The position numbers and the translations under genes were made by a program. Positions 38,048 to 47,612 of a stretch of DNA of 64,000 nucleotides are shown here, one piece after another (positions within the stretch are counted from its first letter, which is position 1; each line of letters starts with the position of its first letter). Source of the stretch: Curvibacter delicatus NBRC 14919. GTDB taxonomy: Bacteria; Pseudomonadota; Gammaproteobacteria; Burkholderiales; Burkholderiaceae_C. The stretch is from assembly GCF_001592265.1 (NCBI RefSeq), contig NZ_BCWP01000010.1, positions 35,165 to 99,164 of the forward strand. Direction: 5' to 3'. The notes beneath the pieces are model-generated. The model did not search any database. It was not told where the DNA came from and saw nothing but the letters and a program-made list of their open reading frames with translations.

Positions 38048-38060
38048 AACGACGTTCGTT
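38048..38060. promoter_or_regulatory. Candidate IclR operator
   Basis: AACGA-CGT-TCGTT is a perfect 5-bp-arm palindrome 14 bp before the IclR start codon and in the divergent promoter of the FAH gene. Its position fits autorepression plus control of the hydrolase. Confidence 0.4.
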
Positions 38061-38074
38061 CCGCTGATTACACC

Positions 38075-38851
38075 ATGGAGAAGACACGCGCAGGCATCCA
38101 GTCGGTCGAGGTCGGGTTCGCCCTGCTCGACGCGCTGGCGCGCGCCCCCGGCCCGCTGATGCTGCGCGATCTGGCCGCCGCCGCCGGCATGAGCGCGGCC
38201 AAGGCGCACCGCTACCTGGTGAGCTTCCAGCGCCTGGGACTGGTCAGCCAGGACGGCAGCACGCGTTACGACCTCGGGCCGGCGGCACTCAAGCTCGGCC
38301 TGGCCGCCATCACGCGGCTGGATGCCATCAAGCTGGCGCGCGAACGCATGCCGGCGTTGATGGAGCGCATCGGCCACACGCTGGCGCTCGCCGTCTGGGG
38401 CAACTTCGGCCCGACCATCGTGCACTGGGAAGAGTCACCGCAGTCCGTCACCGTCAACCTGCGCCTGGGTGACGTCATGCCGCTGCTGTCGTCTGCCACC
38501 GGCCGCTGTTTTGCGTCCTACGTGTCGCGCGAGGCGATTGCCCCCTTGCTGCGCGAGGAGCTGGCACGCGCCCGCCAGCTCGGCCGCACCGACCTGCCGT
38601 GCAACCAGACCGATCTGAATCTCATGCTGCGCCAGGTGCGCGAGCACGGCCTGGCGCGTGCGGTGGACTCGCTGCTGCCCGGTGTGGCCGGCTTTTGCGC
38701 CCCGGTCTTCGACTTCGACGGCCATCTGGTGCTTGGCATGGTGGCCATGGGCTCGGTCGCCAGTTTCGACACGGCCTGGGACGGCTCCGTGGCCACCCCG
38801 CTGCTGACGGCGGCACGACAGCTGTCGGCCGAACTGGGGCACCGGACTTGA
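38075..38851 (+). CDS. IclR-family transcriptional regulator
   Basis: A 258-residue regulator. The N-terminal winged helix is at about 8-65 (SVEVGFALLDALARAPGPLM, MSAAKAHRYLVSFQRLGLV) and the C-terminal effector domain at about 80-250 (MPLLSSATGRCFASY is the family signature). Relatives respond to aromatic or short-chain acids. The divergent FAH hydrolase is the probable target. Its stop overlaps the TTG start of the DUF3108 gene (TTGA). Confidence 0.93.
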   Translation: MEKTRAGIQSVEVGFALLDALARAPGPLMLRDLAAAAGMSAAKAHRYLVSFQRLGLVSQDGSTRYDLGPAALKLGLAAITRLDAIKLARERMPALMERIGHTLALAVWGNFGPTIVHWEESPQSVTVNLRLGDVMPLLSSATGRCFASYVSREAIAPLLREELARARQLGRTDLPCNQTDLNLMLRQVREHGLARAVDSLLPGVAGFCAPVFDFDGHLVLGMVAMGSVASFDTAWDGSVATPLLTAARQLSAELGHRT

Positions 38852-39930
38852 GCCACCCGACCCGGCCCTCCCGCGACGTCTCGTCTGCCACCCCCTGGCG
38901 GCCCCTGGCGCTGCTCAGCGCCGCCATGCTGGCCGCTCACCTGCTGCTGCTGGGCGGCATGAACTTTGATGGCCTGCCAGCCGCGCAGCCCCTCAACCGC
39001 CCACTGATCACACGCACCGTGGTTGCAACGCCCGTAGCCGCCGTGCCCCCATCGCAGGCCACCCCACCGCGCCCCAAGCCGGTGGCCACCCGCACCCAAC
39101 CCCGGACGGCCCCCCCGGCCCCGGCCCCGGCCCCGGCTCCCGCCCCCGACCAAGACTCCAATCCGACCTCCGACGCCGTCACATCAACGCCAACAGCTAT
39201 CAATTCAGTAGCAGAAGAGCCGCCTGCAAACGCCACCGAAACGCCGACAGCCCCACCCGCCGCGCCAGCCGCCGAAGCGCCCGCGCCCGTCGTGACCGTC
39301 CCCGGCTCGCTGCGCATCCAGTACCAGCTTTACGGCGAAGTCCGCACGCTGCCCTACACCGCCAACGCCGAACTGCTGTGGGCCCATGACGGCGAAAGCT
39401 ACAACGCGCAACTGGAGATCAGCGCCCTGTTCCTGGGCTCGCGCCGGCAGACCAGTCGCGGGCAGCTGACGCCACAAGGCCTGAAACCGAAACGCTTCGG
39501 CGACAAGGTGCGCAGCGAGGTCGCGGCGCATTTCGAGTACGACAAGGGCAAGGTCATCTTCAGTGCCAACACGCCCGAGGCCGCGCTGCAGCCCGGTGCG
39601 CAGGACCAGCTCAGCATCTTCGTGCAGCTCGCCAGCCTGATTGCCGCCGAGCCGCAGCGCTACCCGCGTGGCACGGCCCTCGAAATGCAGGCCGTGGGCC
39701 CGCGCGAATCCGACAGCTGGCGCTTTGTCGTCAACGGGGAAGAACGGCTCAGGCTGCCGGGCGGCGAGCAGGACACGCTCAAGCTCACACGCGCCCCCCG
39801 TCAACCCCACGAACTGACGGTCGAACTCTGGCTGGCGCCGGCACTGGGCTACCTGCCGGTGCGCATCAAGTTGACCCAGGACAACGGCGACTTCATCGAC
39901 CAGCAATGGCGCAGCAGCGCCACACCTTGA
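38848..39930 (+). CDS. DUF3108 envelope protein with proline-rich linker
   Basis: A 360-residue protein with a single N-terminal hydrophobic helix (about 23-38, LALLSAAMLAAHLLLLGG), a Pro/Ala-rich linker (about 50-145), and a DUF3108 beta-rich domain (about 148-355) that starts LRIQYQLYGEVRTLPYTANA. The TonB-like layout suggests it is anchored in the inner membrane and reaches across the periplasm. The function is unknown. The start is taken as TTG 38848, which overlaps the IclR stop; the next in-frame ATG (38926) would cut the helix. Confidence 0.75.
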   Translation: MSHPTRPSRDVSSATPWRPLALLSAAMLAAHLLLLGGMNFDGLPAAQPLNRPLITRTVVATPVAAVPPSQATPPRPKPVATRTQPRTAPPAPAPAPAPAPDQDSNPTSDAVTSTPTAINSVAEEPPANATETPTAPPAAPAAEAPAPVVTVPGSLRIQYQLYGEVRTLPYTANAELLWAHDGESYNAQLEISALFLGSRRQTSRGQLTPQGLKPKRFGDKVRSEVAAHFEYDKGKVIFSANTPEAALQPGAQDQLSIFVQLASLIAAEPQRYPRGTALEMQAVGPRESDSWRFVVNGEERLRLPGGEQDTLKLTRAPRQPHELTVELWLAPALGYLPVRIKLTQDNGDFIDQQWRSSATP

Positions 39931-40031
39931 GCAGGCCGGACCGCCCACAATGGTGGTACGCTGTGCATGCCCTTGAAATTACCGGAAGCGGCATCCATCT
40001 GGAATTCAGGACGTTGGGAGAACCGTACACC

Positions 40032-40334
40032 ATGCACACGCTTTATGACTCGGACACTTTCTCGGTCACGCACCTCGCGGCCATCGAGCCCGATGAAGTA
40101 CTGACCTCGCTGGGCGATACCGATACCGCCGCCGAGCGGCCGGTTTTGCTGCGCCACGGTTTTGAAATCGTGGACAAGCGCTCCGGCAAGGAGCTCTACC
40201 TTGACGGTTCCTGGGCCGAGTTGTTCCAGCAACGCATTGCCGCCTGGCAGGTCAACGCCCCGACGGAAGAAGAAGTGGAAGACACGCTGGCGCAGTACGC
40301 CGAACTGGCACAGACGCCGCTGACCGTCCACTGA
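40032..40334 (+). CDS. DUF3567 protein
   Basis: A 100-residue soluble protein typical of Burkholderiales: MHTLYDSDTFSVTHLA, then RHGFEIVDKRSGKELYLDGS, WAELFQQRI and VEDTLAQYAELAQTPLTVH. The GFEIVDK...KE..L.G pattern is the family core. The function is unknown. ATG 40032 is chosen from family start position, though the GGGAG site is rather far upstream (11-12 bases). It follows the DUF3108 gene by about 100 bp. Confidence 0.85.
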   Translation: MHTLYDSDTFSVTHLAAIEPDEVLTSLGDTDTAAERPVLLRHGFEIVDKRSGKELYLDGSWAELFQQRIAAWQVNAPTEEEVEDTLAQYAELAQTPLTVH

Positions 40335-40341
40335 ACGTCCA

Positions 40342-40371
40342 CCCAAGCGTCGGCACCGCGCGACGCTTGGG
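40342..40371. terminator. Hairpin between converging DUF3567 and AbrB-family genes
   Basis: CCCAAGCGTCG (40342-40352) and CGACGCTTGGG (40361-40371) are perfect 11-bp arms with an 8-base loop. No long T-run follows. Confidence 0.6.
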
Positions 40372-40379
40372 GCCTGCCC

Positions 40380-41432
40380 TCACACGCGCTGGTAACGCCA
40401 GCGGTACAGGGGCTCCAGCAGCAAGAGCACCGCCACCAGACGGCAGACCTGGAACGCCGTCACCACCGGCGCCCCCAATTGCAACACCTTGGCCGTGATC
40501 GACATCTCGGCAATGCCGCCGGGTGATGTGGCCAGCACCAGGGTGGCCGGATGCAGCCCCGTGGCCTGCGCCAGCCCCCAGGCAAAAACCGCGCACAGCA
40601 CCACCATCACCAGTGTCCCGAAGGCCACCGAGGCCAGCCAGCGCGGCGCGGTGTGTACAAACGCCGGCGTGAAACGCACCCCCAGGCTGACGCCGATCAC
40701 CAGCTGCGCCGCATTCGACAACACTTTGGGCAGCGCCGACAGCTCAATCCCCGCCATGGTCAGCACCATGGCCACCAGCAGCGCCCCCATGAACCAGGGG
40801 TTGGCGCGGTCCAGCCGCTGCATCACCCAGGCACCGGCCGCTGCGGCCAGACCGAGTTGCAGCAGGCCATCCCAATGCACCTCGCGCACCGTGCCGGCGG
40901 CCAGCAGGTCCAGCCCGTGCAAGCCGCTGAACTGCATGCCGAAGGGAATCAGCACCGTCACGATCAGCAGCCGCATGCTGTGCGCCGCCGCCACCAGGTC
41001 GGCACGGCCATGGGCACGCTCGGCCAGCAGCGTCATTTCGGACGCCGCACCGATGGCACCGGCAAACCAGGTGGTGGCCCGGTTCAGCCCGGGCAGGCGG
41101 TGCGCATGCAGGCGCTGCAGCCAGGCACTGAACAACGCGCCCAGCCCCAGCGCCCAGACGATGCCCAGCCCGATGGCCCACCACAGGCTGAGCACCAGTG
41201 CCGTGACCTGCGGCGTGAAGTACAGGCCGAGCGCCACCCCGATGGTGGCTTGCCCCGCATTGCGCAGCGGTGTCCAGCTGGCCGTCGGCACGCGCAGGAT
41301 GGACGCCACGGCGGTGGACAGCAAGGGGCCGATCATCCAGGGCAAGGGGGTGTTCAGCCAGACACACAGGAGGGCTGCCAGCAACGCAAGCAGCAGGGTG
41401 AGGACGGTCCTCAGGAAAAGATTCGAGCGCAT
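40380..41432 (-). CDS. AbrB-family (PF05145) membrane protein
   Basis: A 350-residue inner-membrane protein with about ten helices arranged as two similar halves; each half has a GQATIGVALGLYFTP- or AAQLVIGVSLGVRFTP-like motif. These proteins are sometimes misnamed ammonia monooxygenase and are probable transporters of unknown substrate. ATG 41432 is used; the upstream open frame crosses ChaN and is shadow. It is divergent from chaN by 33 bp. Confidence 0.88.
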   Translation of the reverse strand: MRSNLFLRTVLTLLLALLAALLCVWLNTPLPWMIGPLLSTAVASILRVPTASWTPLRNAGQATIGVALGLYFTPQVTALVLSLWWAIGLGIVWALGLGALFSAWLQRLHAHRLPGLNRATTWFAGAIGAASEMTLLAERAHGRADLVAAAHSMRLLIVTVLIPFGMQFSGLHGLDLLAAGTVREVHWDGLLQLGLAAAAGAWVMQRLDRANPWFMGALLVAMVLTMAGIELSALPKVLSNAAQLVIGVSLGVRFTPAFVHTAPRWLASVAFGTLVMVVLCAVFAWGLAQATGLHPATLVLATSPGGIAEMSITAKVLQLGAPVVTAFQVCRLVAVLLLLEPLYRWRYQRV

Positions 41433-41465
41433 GAAAACCTTGGCAATTGCCCGTAGTATCGCCCG

Positions 41466-42287
41466 ATGTGCCGCCGTCTTACGCTTCACCGCATCACCCT
41501 GCTGACCTGCGCTGCGCTGGCGGTCGGCTGTGCCAGCCGCCTCGACGCGGACACCGACCAGCGCCTGGCGACTCTGCTGCCGGCCGATGTGATCTTGCTG
41601 GGTGAGCAGCACGATGCACCGGACCACCAACGGGTGCAACGTGACGTGGTGCAGGCCTTGGCGGCACGGGGGCAGCTGGCCGCGCTGACGCTGGAAATGG
41701 CCGAACAGGGACATGACACACGCGGCCTGCCGGCCAATGCCAGCGAAACGCAGGTGCGTGCCGCGCTGCAGTGGAACGACAACGCCTGGCCCTGGCGCGC
41801 GTATGGCCCGGCAGTGATGTCAGCCGTGCGCGCCGGTGTGCCGGTGCTCGGCGCCAACCTGCCACGCACGCAGCTACGCGCGCGCATGGCCGACCCGCAA
41901 CTCGACACCCTGTTGCCCGGCCCGGCGCTCAAGGCGCAACAGCAGGCCATCCGACTGGGCCACTGCGGGATGCTGCCGGAAGGCCAGATCACGCCCATGA
42001 CACGGGTGCAGATCGCACGCGACCTGACCATGGCCAACACCCTGCGCGCAGCAGTGCAGCCGGGCCAGACGGTGCTGCTGCTGGCCGGCCACGGCCATGT
42101 GGATCGCCAGCTGGGGGTGCCGAAACACCTGCCCTCATCCCTGCAAGTCAAAGCTGTCGTCCTGGGTGACGACACGCGTGATACCGAGGCTTCGACGCCC
42201 ACTGACCGTTTCGACCGCCTCTGGCCAGCCCGCCCTGCGAGTGCGAAAGACTATTGCGCCGAATTCAGTGCCGGCCAGCCGCGATGA
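41466..42287 (+). CDS. ChaN-family lipoprotein (putative haem-binding)
   Basis: A 273-residue lipoprotein with lipobox LAVGC (Cys about 22). The body is the ChaN/Tiki-like fold: VILLGEQHDAPDHQRVQRDV, TLEMAEQGHDTR, and VLLLAGHGHVDRQLGVP. Campylobacter ChaR/ChaN-type members bind haem and support iron uptake. The E-x-H and G-H-G-H residues could coordinate metal or haem. It is monocistronic and converges on the pel operon with only 19 bp between stops and no clear terminator. Confidence 0.85.
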   Translation: MCRRLTLHRITLLTCAALAVGCASRLDADTDQRLATLLPADVILLGEQHDAPDHQRVQRDVVQALAARGQLAALTLEMAEQGHDTRGLPANASETQVRAALQWNDNAWPWRAYGPAVMSAVRAGVPVLGANLPRTQLRARMADPQLDTLLPGPALKAQQQAIRLGHCGMLPEGQITPMTRVQIARDLTMANTLRAAVQPGQTVLLLAGHGHVDRQLGVPKHLPSSLQVKAVVLGDDTRDTEASTPTDRFDRLWPARPASAKDYCAEFSAGQPR

Positions 42288-42306
42288 GCGCGCGCGCCAA
42301 TGCGTC

Positions 42307-43680
42307 TTACTGCAGCATGTAGGTTTCGAACTCCAGCGCTTCCAGACGCCGGTTCAGCACCCAGATGCCGACCAGCACCGTGACCAGCATGGCCACGGCG
42401 AAACCGTAACCGAACCACGCCGCTCCCAGGTAGATCGACAGTGCGCTGAAGCCGGCATTGCAAACCAGCAGGAGACCGGTGAGCCAGACCACGATCCGGC
42501 GTTGGTCCAGGTAAAACAGCACGTTGAGGACACCGAGCATGACCACCTGCAGGCCGGCGCCGACCACGTCAACGAACAGCAAGGGCAGGTACAGGGTCGA
42601 AATGCCGAGCCATTGCAGCAAGCGTTCCCCCAGCACGAACGCCACCAACGCGGTGATGGCCTGGATCTTGGCAATGTCGAGCAACCCTTGCCGGACGTAA
42701 TAAACCATCTGGTTGCGCATGCGCATGATGTAGTCCAGCGTGGCCCCGCCACCAGCCGCTTCATAAAACCTGGTGCAGTACTCCACGAAGTCGGTCTCGA
42801 TGCGGACCAGAAACACCGCCATGCCCGGGATCACCGTCAGATAAGCCAGGAAAATCGGGAAATCGTAGATGACCGATGCGTGAAGCGGCCCCACCACCGA
42901 CTGCCCCGTCCCCGGGTAATACCAGAACATCAGCTTGTCGACCCACAAGCCCAGGTTGAAAAACAGGCCCGTCAGCATCAGGCTCCGGTACATGGCACCG
43001 GGTTTCCAGATGTCAAAGGCCATGAAACGGTCTGACGCGTAATTTCGGTAGATCAGCCAGATCATGCCGGCCAGCAGGAGGAAGTGCCCCGCCACGAACC
43101 CGAGCAGCAGCCCCTCCATGCTGAAGAAATGCATGAAGACCAGCGCCAGCACAGGGGTCGCGCTGTAACCGAGCACGAAAATCAGCAGAATGGCCTTGTA
43201 CTGCTTCATGCCCGAGAGGAAGACAGCAGATACCCAGATGCCCGACATGATGGCCAGACCCATCACGAACAGCAGCCGGTACATGGCGGTCTGCCCGCCC
43301 AGCCCGAACAAGGCCACCGGCAAGGCCAGCAGAATGCTCACGTTGATGACCAGAAACAGCAGGCCGTTGAAATTGGGCAGAACCGCCGCCTCGTCCTTGA
43401 CGTACAAGCGGTCGGAAATGAAGCGGGTGAAACTCAGCTGCACCGGCCCCGTCAGGATCAGGGAGCTGAAGTAGATGTAGGTCACCGTGATCTGGAACTG
43501 CGAGATCAGGATGTGCGGTATCACCACACCGAAACTCAGCACACCGATCAGCACCATGCCGACGATCGAGAGCACCATGGGGCCGGAGCTGATCAGGCCG
43601 GCATAGGCGTAGGCCTGCAGCACGCCCGCGTAAGAGCGCTTGTTGAGCAGCTTGCGAAGCTCGAAGCCTATGCCTGCCAT
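42307..43680 (-). CDS. pelG: Pel polysaccharide export membrane protein PelG
   Basis: PelG is the polytopic inner-membrane partner of the PelF glycosyltransferase and moves Pel across the inner membrane. The 457 residues (456 in P. aeruginosa as I recall) begin MAGIGFELRKLLNKRSYAGV and contain about 12 helices with MVLSIVGMVLIGVL, LPVALFGLGGQ and YYPGTGQSVVGPLHASVIYD. ATG 43680 overlaps the end of pelF by 13 bp, showing tight coupling. It is the last gene of the operon. Confidence 0.95.
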   Translation of the reverse strand: MAGIGFELRKLLNKRSYAGVLQAYAYAGLISSGPMVLSIVGMVLIGVLSFGVVIPHILISQFQITVTYIYFSSLILTGPVQLSFTRFISDRLYVKDEAAVLPNFNGLLFLVINVSILLALPVALFGLGGQTAMYRLLFVMGLAIMSGIWVSAVFLSGMKQYKAILLIFVLGYSATPVLALVFMHFFSMEGLLLGFVAGHFLLLAGMIWLIYRNYASDRFMAFDIWKPGAMYRSLMLTGLFFNLGLWVDKLMFWYYPGTGQSVVGPLHASVIYDFPIFLAYLTVIPGMAVFLVRIETDFVEYCTRFYEAAGGGATLDYIMRMRNQMVYYVRQGLLDIAKIQAITALVAFVLGERLLQWLGISTLYLPLLFVDVVGAGLQVVMLGVLNVLFYLDQRRIVVWLTGLLLVCNAGFSALSIYLGAAWFGYGFAVAMLVTVLVGIWVLNRRLEALEFETYMLQ

Positions 43681-45215
43681 GCCAGTCCTTGCGCATAGAG
43701 TTCGCGGTAGCGGTCGAACATCTGCTGTTGCTGGTAATACGTCTCGACACGCTTGATCGCGGCCGCACTCGCCTGCTGCCAGGCTTGCGGATCGGTGAGC
43801 AATTCCAGTGCAGCCTGGGCCAGTGCTTCCGGATCGGCAATGCGGACCACCCGGCCGGAAGGACCGATCGCCTCGTCTTCTCCTGGCAATCCGTTGACCA
43901 GCTGTCGGCACGAACCGACATCGGTGGTGACTGCAGGCACGCCGGCGGCGTAACCTTCGAGCACCACCAGGGGCAGAGCCTCGCTGATCGAGCTGAGCAC
44001 CACCAGACCGATCTTCGGCAACAGCGCGGGCAGTTTCTGGAAGCCGAGAAACTTCACATGGTCTTCCAGCCCGAGGCGCCGCACCAGGTCACGGCACTCC
44101 TGCGCATAGTCGGGGTCTTCGTCTTCAGGCCCGGCAATCCAGGCCTGTGCCTGAGGCAGATGCGTGACGACCGTGCGCATGGCACGAATGAAGGTCTTGA
44201 TGTCCTTGATCGGAACCACCCGACCGATCAGACACAACACGGGCGGCGGCGGCACCGGACGCAGCTGGCGGATCGGTGCGAAGTAGGCCACATCTATCCC
44301 GTTCGGGATGTTGCGCGTGCGCTCCGGCGGTGCGCCGTCTGCCAGCTGACGTTGTCGGTTGGCCTCATACAGGGCGACGATATGGTCCGCGGCCTGGTAG
44401 GTCAGATACCCCAGATGCTCGAAGAAACGAATCCAGAGCTGCCGGTAGTAACTGACCTGAGAGGGATCCCGCTCGAATACCGAGCGGTTGTCTTTCAGCC
44501 AGCTGGCCTGGTAAAGATCGATCTTGCGTTCCTTGACGTAGATGCCGTGCTCGCTCAGGATGAAAGGACGGGGATTGCGGTGCTTGAGCAAAAGGGCCAA
44601 GGTACCTGCGTAACCCGTCGACACCGAGTGATAGATGCGCGCTGTCGGGCAACGTTGCGCCACTTCACGCAAGGGCCACATCGGGGCATGGATGGTCCGG
44701 ATGGTCCAGAAGTAGTCCACGAAAGAGGGGTCCGTGCTGTACCGGCGGTAGCCCGCCTTGATCTGCTCCCAGGCCGCCTCGCTGTGCAGAAAGGTCTCCT
44801 GGTTCAGCGTGCCGTGCGGATGGGCTTCGTCCAGCAGCGAACCGAACAACCGCAGGCAATCCGGTTGCTGGATGTCGTGATGCAGCATCTCGTGCAGCTC
44901 GCTGACCTTCGACATGGCGTGCGCATCGGCACGAACTGGGGCTGGACGGGAGCGCGCGGGTGGCTTCGCCTCCCAGAGATAGACAACGTCAAGGTGCACC
45001 AGATTGTCCGGCAGGGCATACCGCAAAGGGCCGTAATCCTCGCGCCGGGCGCCGATGAAGATCGCGCCGAAACGGATGCCCGGGTTGCCGCGGATGATTT
45101 GATTCACCCAACTCGACACCCCCCCCGTCACGAAGGGAAACGTGCCTTCCAGCAGCAGCAGCACATCCACGTTGTCGGCACGTGGGAACGAAGGTTCAGA
45201 GGTGGTTGAAAGCAC
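43668..45215 (-). CDS. pelF: Pel polysaccharide glycosyltransferase PelF
   Basis: PelF is the soluble GT4-type transferase that polymerises Pel from UDP-sugars. The 515-residue protein starts at GTG 45215, about 17 residues before the conserved VDVLLLLEGTFPFVTGGVSS, matching the short N-terminus of known PelF. The GT4 signature includes NIPNGIDVAYFAP, LCLIGRVVPIKDIKTFIRAM and ISEALPLVVLEGYAAGVPAV (the EX7E glutamates). An in-frame ATG at 45251 is possible. The start overlaps pelE by 20 bp. Confidence 0.95.
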   Translation of the reverse strand: MLSTTSEPSFPRADNVDVLLLLEGTFPFVTGGVSSWVNQIIRGNPGIRFGAIFIGARREDYGPLRYALPDNLVHLDVVYLWEAKPPARSRPAPVRADAHAMSKVSELHEMLHHDIQQPDCLRLFGSLLDEAHPHGTLNQETFLHSEAAWEQIKAGYRRYSTDPSFVDYFWTIRTIHAPMWPLREVAQRCPTARIYHSVSTGYAGTLALLLKHRNPRPFILSEHGIYVKERKIDLYQASWLKDNRSVFERDPSQVSYYRQLWIRFFEHLGYLTYQAADHIVALYEANRQRQLADGAPPERTRNIPNGIDVAYFAPIRQLRPVPPPPVLCLIGRVVPIKDIKTFIRAMRTVVTHLPQAQAWIAGPEDEDPDYAQECRDLVRRLGLEDHVKFLGFQKLPALLPKIGLVVLSSISEALPLVVLEGYAAGVPAVTTDVGSCRQLVNGLPGEDEAIGPSGRVVRIADPEALAQAALELLTDPQAWQQASAAAIKRVETYYQQQQMFDRYRELYAQGLAWQA

Positions 45216-46242
45216 GTTGGGAAGCCATCGGATGGGTGCCGCCGCCTGCATTCCAGAAAGCGACAACGGGCATGACACGCGACGCCGCGTGATGTTGGAA
45301 CAAGTGCTGCATGGAAGCCCGCACCCGCCTGAATTCATGGCGGCGGAATGCGAGTCCAGCCAGAAAGGGGATCACGGAAACTTCCGAGTGACCGAGCTTC
45401 AGCGCCTCGTCAAAGGCCTGTTCGGCCTGCTCGTCTTCGCCCTGGGCCAGCAGGATTTTCCCTTTCAGGAACACATGGCCGCTCTCGTGACTGGCACCAA
45501 GTGCCAACGCAGCATCGATGTAGCCCCGGGCTTCTCCCAGGACATGCTTGCGCAATTCGCCCTGGACCAACCCTGCATAAATCAACTCCCAATGCAGCTC
45601 GGCCAGATGAACCAGGCAATCGAACCGGGCCCGCGCCGAGAGCTCCATCTGAAGATTGGTCTGTTCGCGATGGATGTGCTTCGACAGCCGCTTCTCCTCC
45701 GCATCCAACATGCCGAACGCCACCAGCCGCACATCATCGGCAGCATCCCCCAGCAGCTCCTCCCGGATCGGGTTGGCCACACGACTGGGTACCGCTTGCA
45801 AGGTCAGGAGGGACTGCATGCGGATACTGGCCGGAACACCCGAGCCCAGGCGCGAACGGATGGCCCCCTGCCCCGCCCGCTGCGGGTCTTGCGTTCGCAC
45901 ATCGTATTCGGGCAGGCTGAGCGCCTGGGGTTTCGCATACATCAACTGATCAGGCCGGCGATGTGAAGTGGCACGCGCCACCAGCAGAATGCCGATCGGG
46001 CCGAGCACCGGTGCAATGAAAGCAAAATCGAACATCATCAACCAGGCCCAGACCGGGCGTTGCTGGTATCGCGCGGGCAGCAGGCGCAATGTGCTGCTGG
46101 CCAGTACAGCACAGCACAGCGCATGCAGTGCCCACATACCAGCAAAAGCCTCGGTCGTGGTCGACATCGGCAGGGGACTGACCAGAATGGCCGCATCCAG
46201 CGCAATGGTCGCGGCCACAATGCCCCAGTAGATGGGCTTCAT
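45196..46242 (-). CDS. pelE: Pel inner-membrane TPR protein PelE
   Basis: PelE joins PelD, PelF and PelG in the inner-membrane synthase complex. The 348 residues have two or three hydrophobic helices (about 5-25, 33-52, 65-90) and a helical TPR-like C-terminus (about 190-320: LGEARGYIDAALALGASHES, FLKGKILLAQGEDEQAEQAF). ATG 46242 overlaps the pelD stop as ATGA. Length is close to that of P. aeruginosa PelE. Confidence 0.92.
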   Translation of the reverse strand: MKPIYWGIVAATIALDAAILVSPLPMSTTTEAFAGMWALHALCCAVLASSTLRLLPARYQQRPVWAWLMMFDFAFIAPVLGPIGILLVARATSHRRPDQLMYAKPQALSLPEYDVRTQDPQRAGQGAIRSRLGSGVPASIRMQSLLTLQAVPSRVANPIREELLGDAADDVRLVAFGMLDAEEKRLSKHIHREQTNLQMELSARARFDCLVHLAELHWELIYAGLVQGELRKHVLGEARGYIDAALALGASHESGHVFLKGKILLAQGEDEQAEQAFDEALKLGHSEVSVIPFLAGLAFRRHEFRRVRASMQHLFQHHAASRVMPVVAFWNAGGGTHPMASQRAFNHL

Positions 46243-47609
46243 GGTCGCATGATCTCCGCCAGGACCTTCAGCGGGTCCTCCCGCTCAAAGTCGATGCCTC
46301 TCAGATCAATCTTCAGGGAATCGAAATCGCCGCCAAATCGAACCTTGAGCCAGTCGTTGATGCGATGCAGGAAGCCCTCCTGACTCGAGGGCGGGGCAAA
46401 TGGCATCAGAACGGCAATGACGGGGTTCTCGCCCACCTGCGTTTGCCAATAAAGATCCAGACCTCGCTTGATGTGCAGAAGTTGCGTCGGAATGCTCTCT
46501 TTCGCGGGCCCCGCAAAGGTCATGACCACGATCTGGCTGTTGATGTTCGCCGTCTTCTGCATGCGCAGCATGCGTGCCAGCTCTTCGGCATAGGCCTCGG
46601 GAATGCCCGGCAAGGCCTTGCGGCACAACGCAATGTCCGGGGCATTGAGCAGGTGGTCGGCGTAGTAGGCCAACATCACCGACATCATCTGCAGGTTCTC
46701 GGCATTGAGCGAGAAGAACGGCATCTTGGAAACCGCCAGAACTCCGACCAGGCTGTCATCGCTGGCAATCAGCGGCACCACGGCCAGTTGCCTCGAGGGC
46801 CGCTCGTACGAAACCTCTTCCTGGGCGATGTGGACCAGTTTGCGCTCTTCAATGGCCAGCCGGAGCAGCTCATCGTCCGGCTCCAGCGCCTGCGGTTCGC
46901 CCAGCGAGCCCGCCACGGCACCCAGGCGCACCTGGCCATCCCGCTCTTGCGCACAATAGATGGCCGCGGATTCGATCTTGGTGTATTGCTCGAGCAGATT
47001 GAGCAATGCCTCCACCCCTGGCAATGTGCCCTCGCTGCGTCCGCTTTTCAGGACCACGTCTCGCAAACTCGTCAGCGCGTCACGCAACGATCCGGGGCGC
47101 GCGAGCATCTCCTGCTCCAGCCGATCATGCGACAGATTGAGCAACAGATGGCGCTTGGTCAGACGTGACAACCGTTCGGTCACATACAGATTGGCTTCGT
47201 CCATGCGCTGGTAACGATCCCGCCAGACGTCACTGAATTTCCCGCACAGCAAAACGAGCAAGCCGCCACCAAAGAAATAATCCTTGGGGAAATCAGATCG
47301 CACAACAGCCGCCACACCGGCAACATTCGCCATCAGCCACGCCCCCAGAAGAACGCACCCGCTGACCAGGCCTGACGCGGCACCGTAGCGCAAGGCAACC
47401 AGCACGGGCGCGAACCATAACCAGGGAAAGACCGACCCCAGCAAGAACGGGTCTTGCGGCTTCAGCGACCACGCCAAGCCCATGAACACCAGCGGAATCG
47501 CAATGGCCTCCAGCCATTGGCCGCGCGGCTCGCGTTCGCCTGACACGCGCAGCAGCCCCGACCGCAAACGCTGCCAAGCCGATTTCAAGAAATGAGCCGT
47601 CATGTTCAC
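46239..47609 (-). CDS. pelD: Cyclic di-GMP receptor PelD
   Basis: PelD activates Pel synthesis when it binds c-di-GMP. The 456 residues show four N-terminal helices (about 34-125), a coiled stretch, a GAF domain (about 165-325) and a degenerate GGDEF domain (about 330-456) without a GGDEF motif. The c-di-GMP inhibitory-site contacts appear intact: R382-G-L-D385 and R416, spaced like R367/D370/R402 of P. aeruginosa PelD. Binding and allosteric control are therefore expected. The pelC stop lies 3 bp upstream. Confidence 0.95.
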   Translation of the reverse strand: MNMTAHFLKSAWQRLRSGLLRVSGEREPRGQWLEAIAIPLVFMGLAWSLKPQDPFLLGSVFPWLWFAPVLVALRYGAASGLVSGCVLLGAWLMANVAGVAAVVRSDFPKDYFFGGGLLVLLCGKFSDVWRDRYQRMDEANLYVTERLSRLTKRHLLLNLSHDRLEQEMLARPGSLRDALTSLRDVVLKSGRSEGTLPGVEALLNLLEQYTKIESAAIYCAQERDGQVRLGAVAGSLGEPQALEPDDELLRLAIEERKLVHIAQEEVSYERPSRQLAVVPLIASDDSLVGVLAVSKMPFFSLNAENLQMMSVMLAYYADHLLNAPDIALCRKALPGIPEAYAEELARMLRMQKTANINSQIVVMTFAGPAKESIPTQLLHIKRGLDLYWQTQVGENPVIAVLMPFAPPSSQEGFLHRINDWLKVRFGGDFDSLKIDLRGIDFEREDPLKVLAEIMRP

Positions 47610-47612
47610 CCG

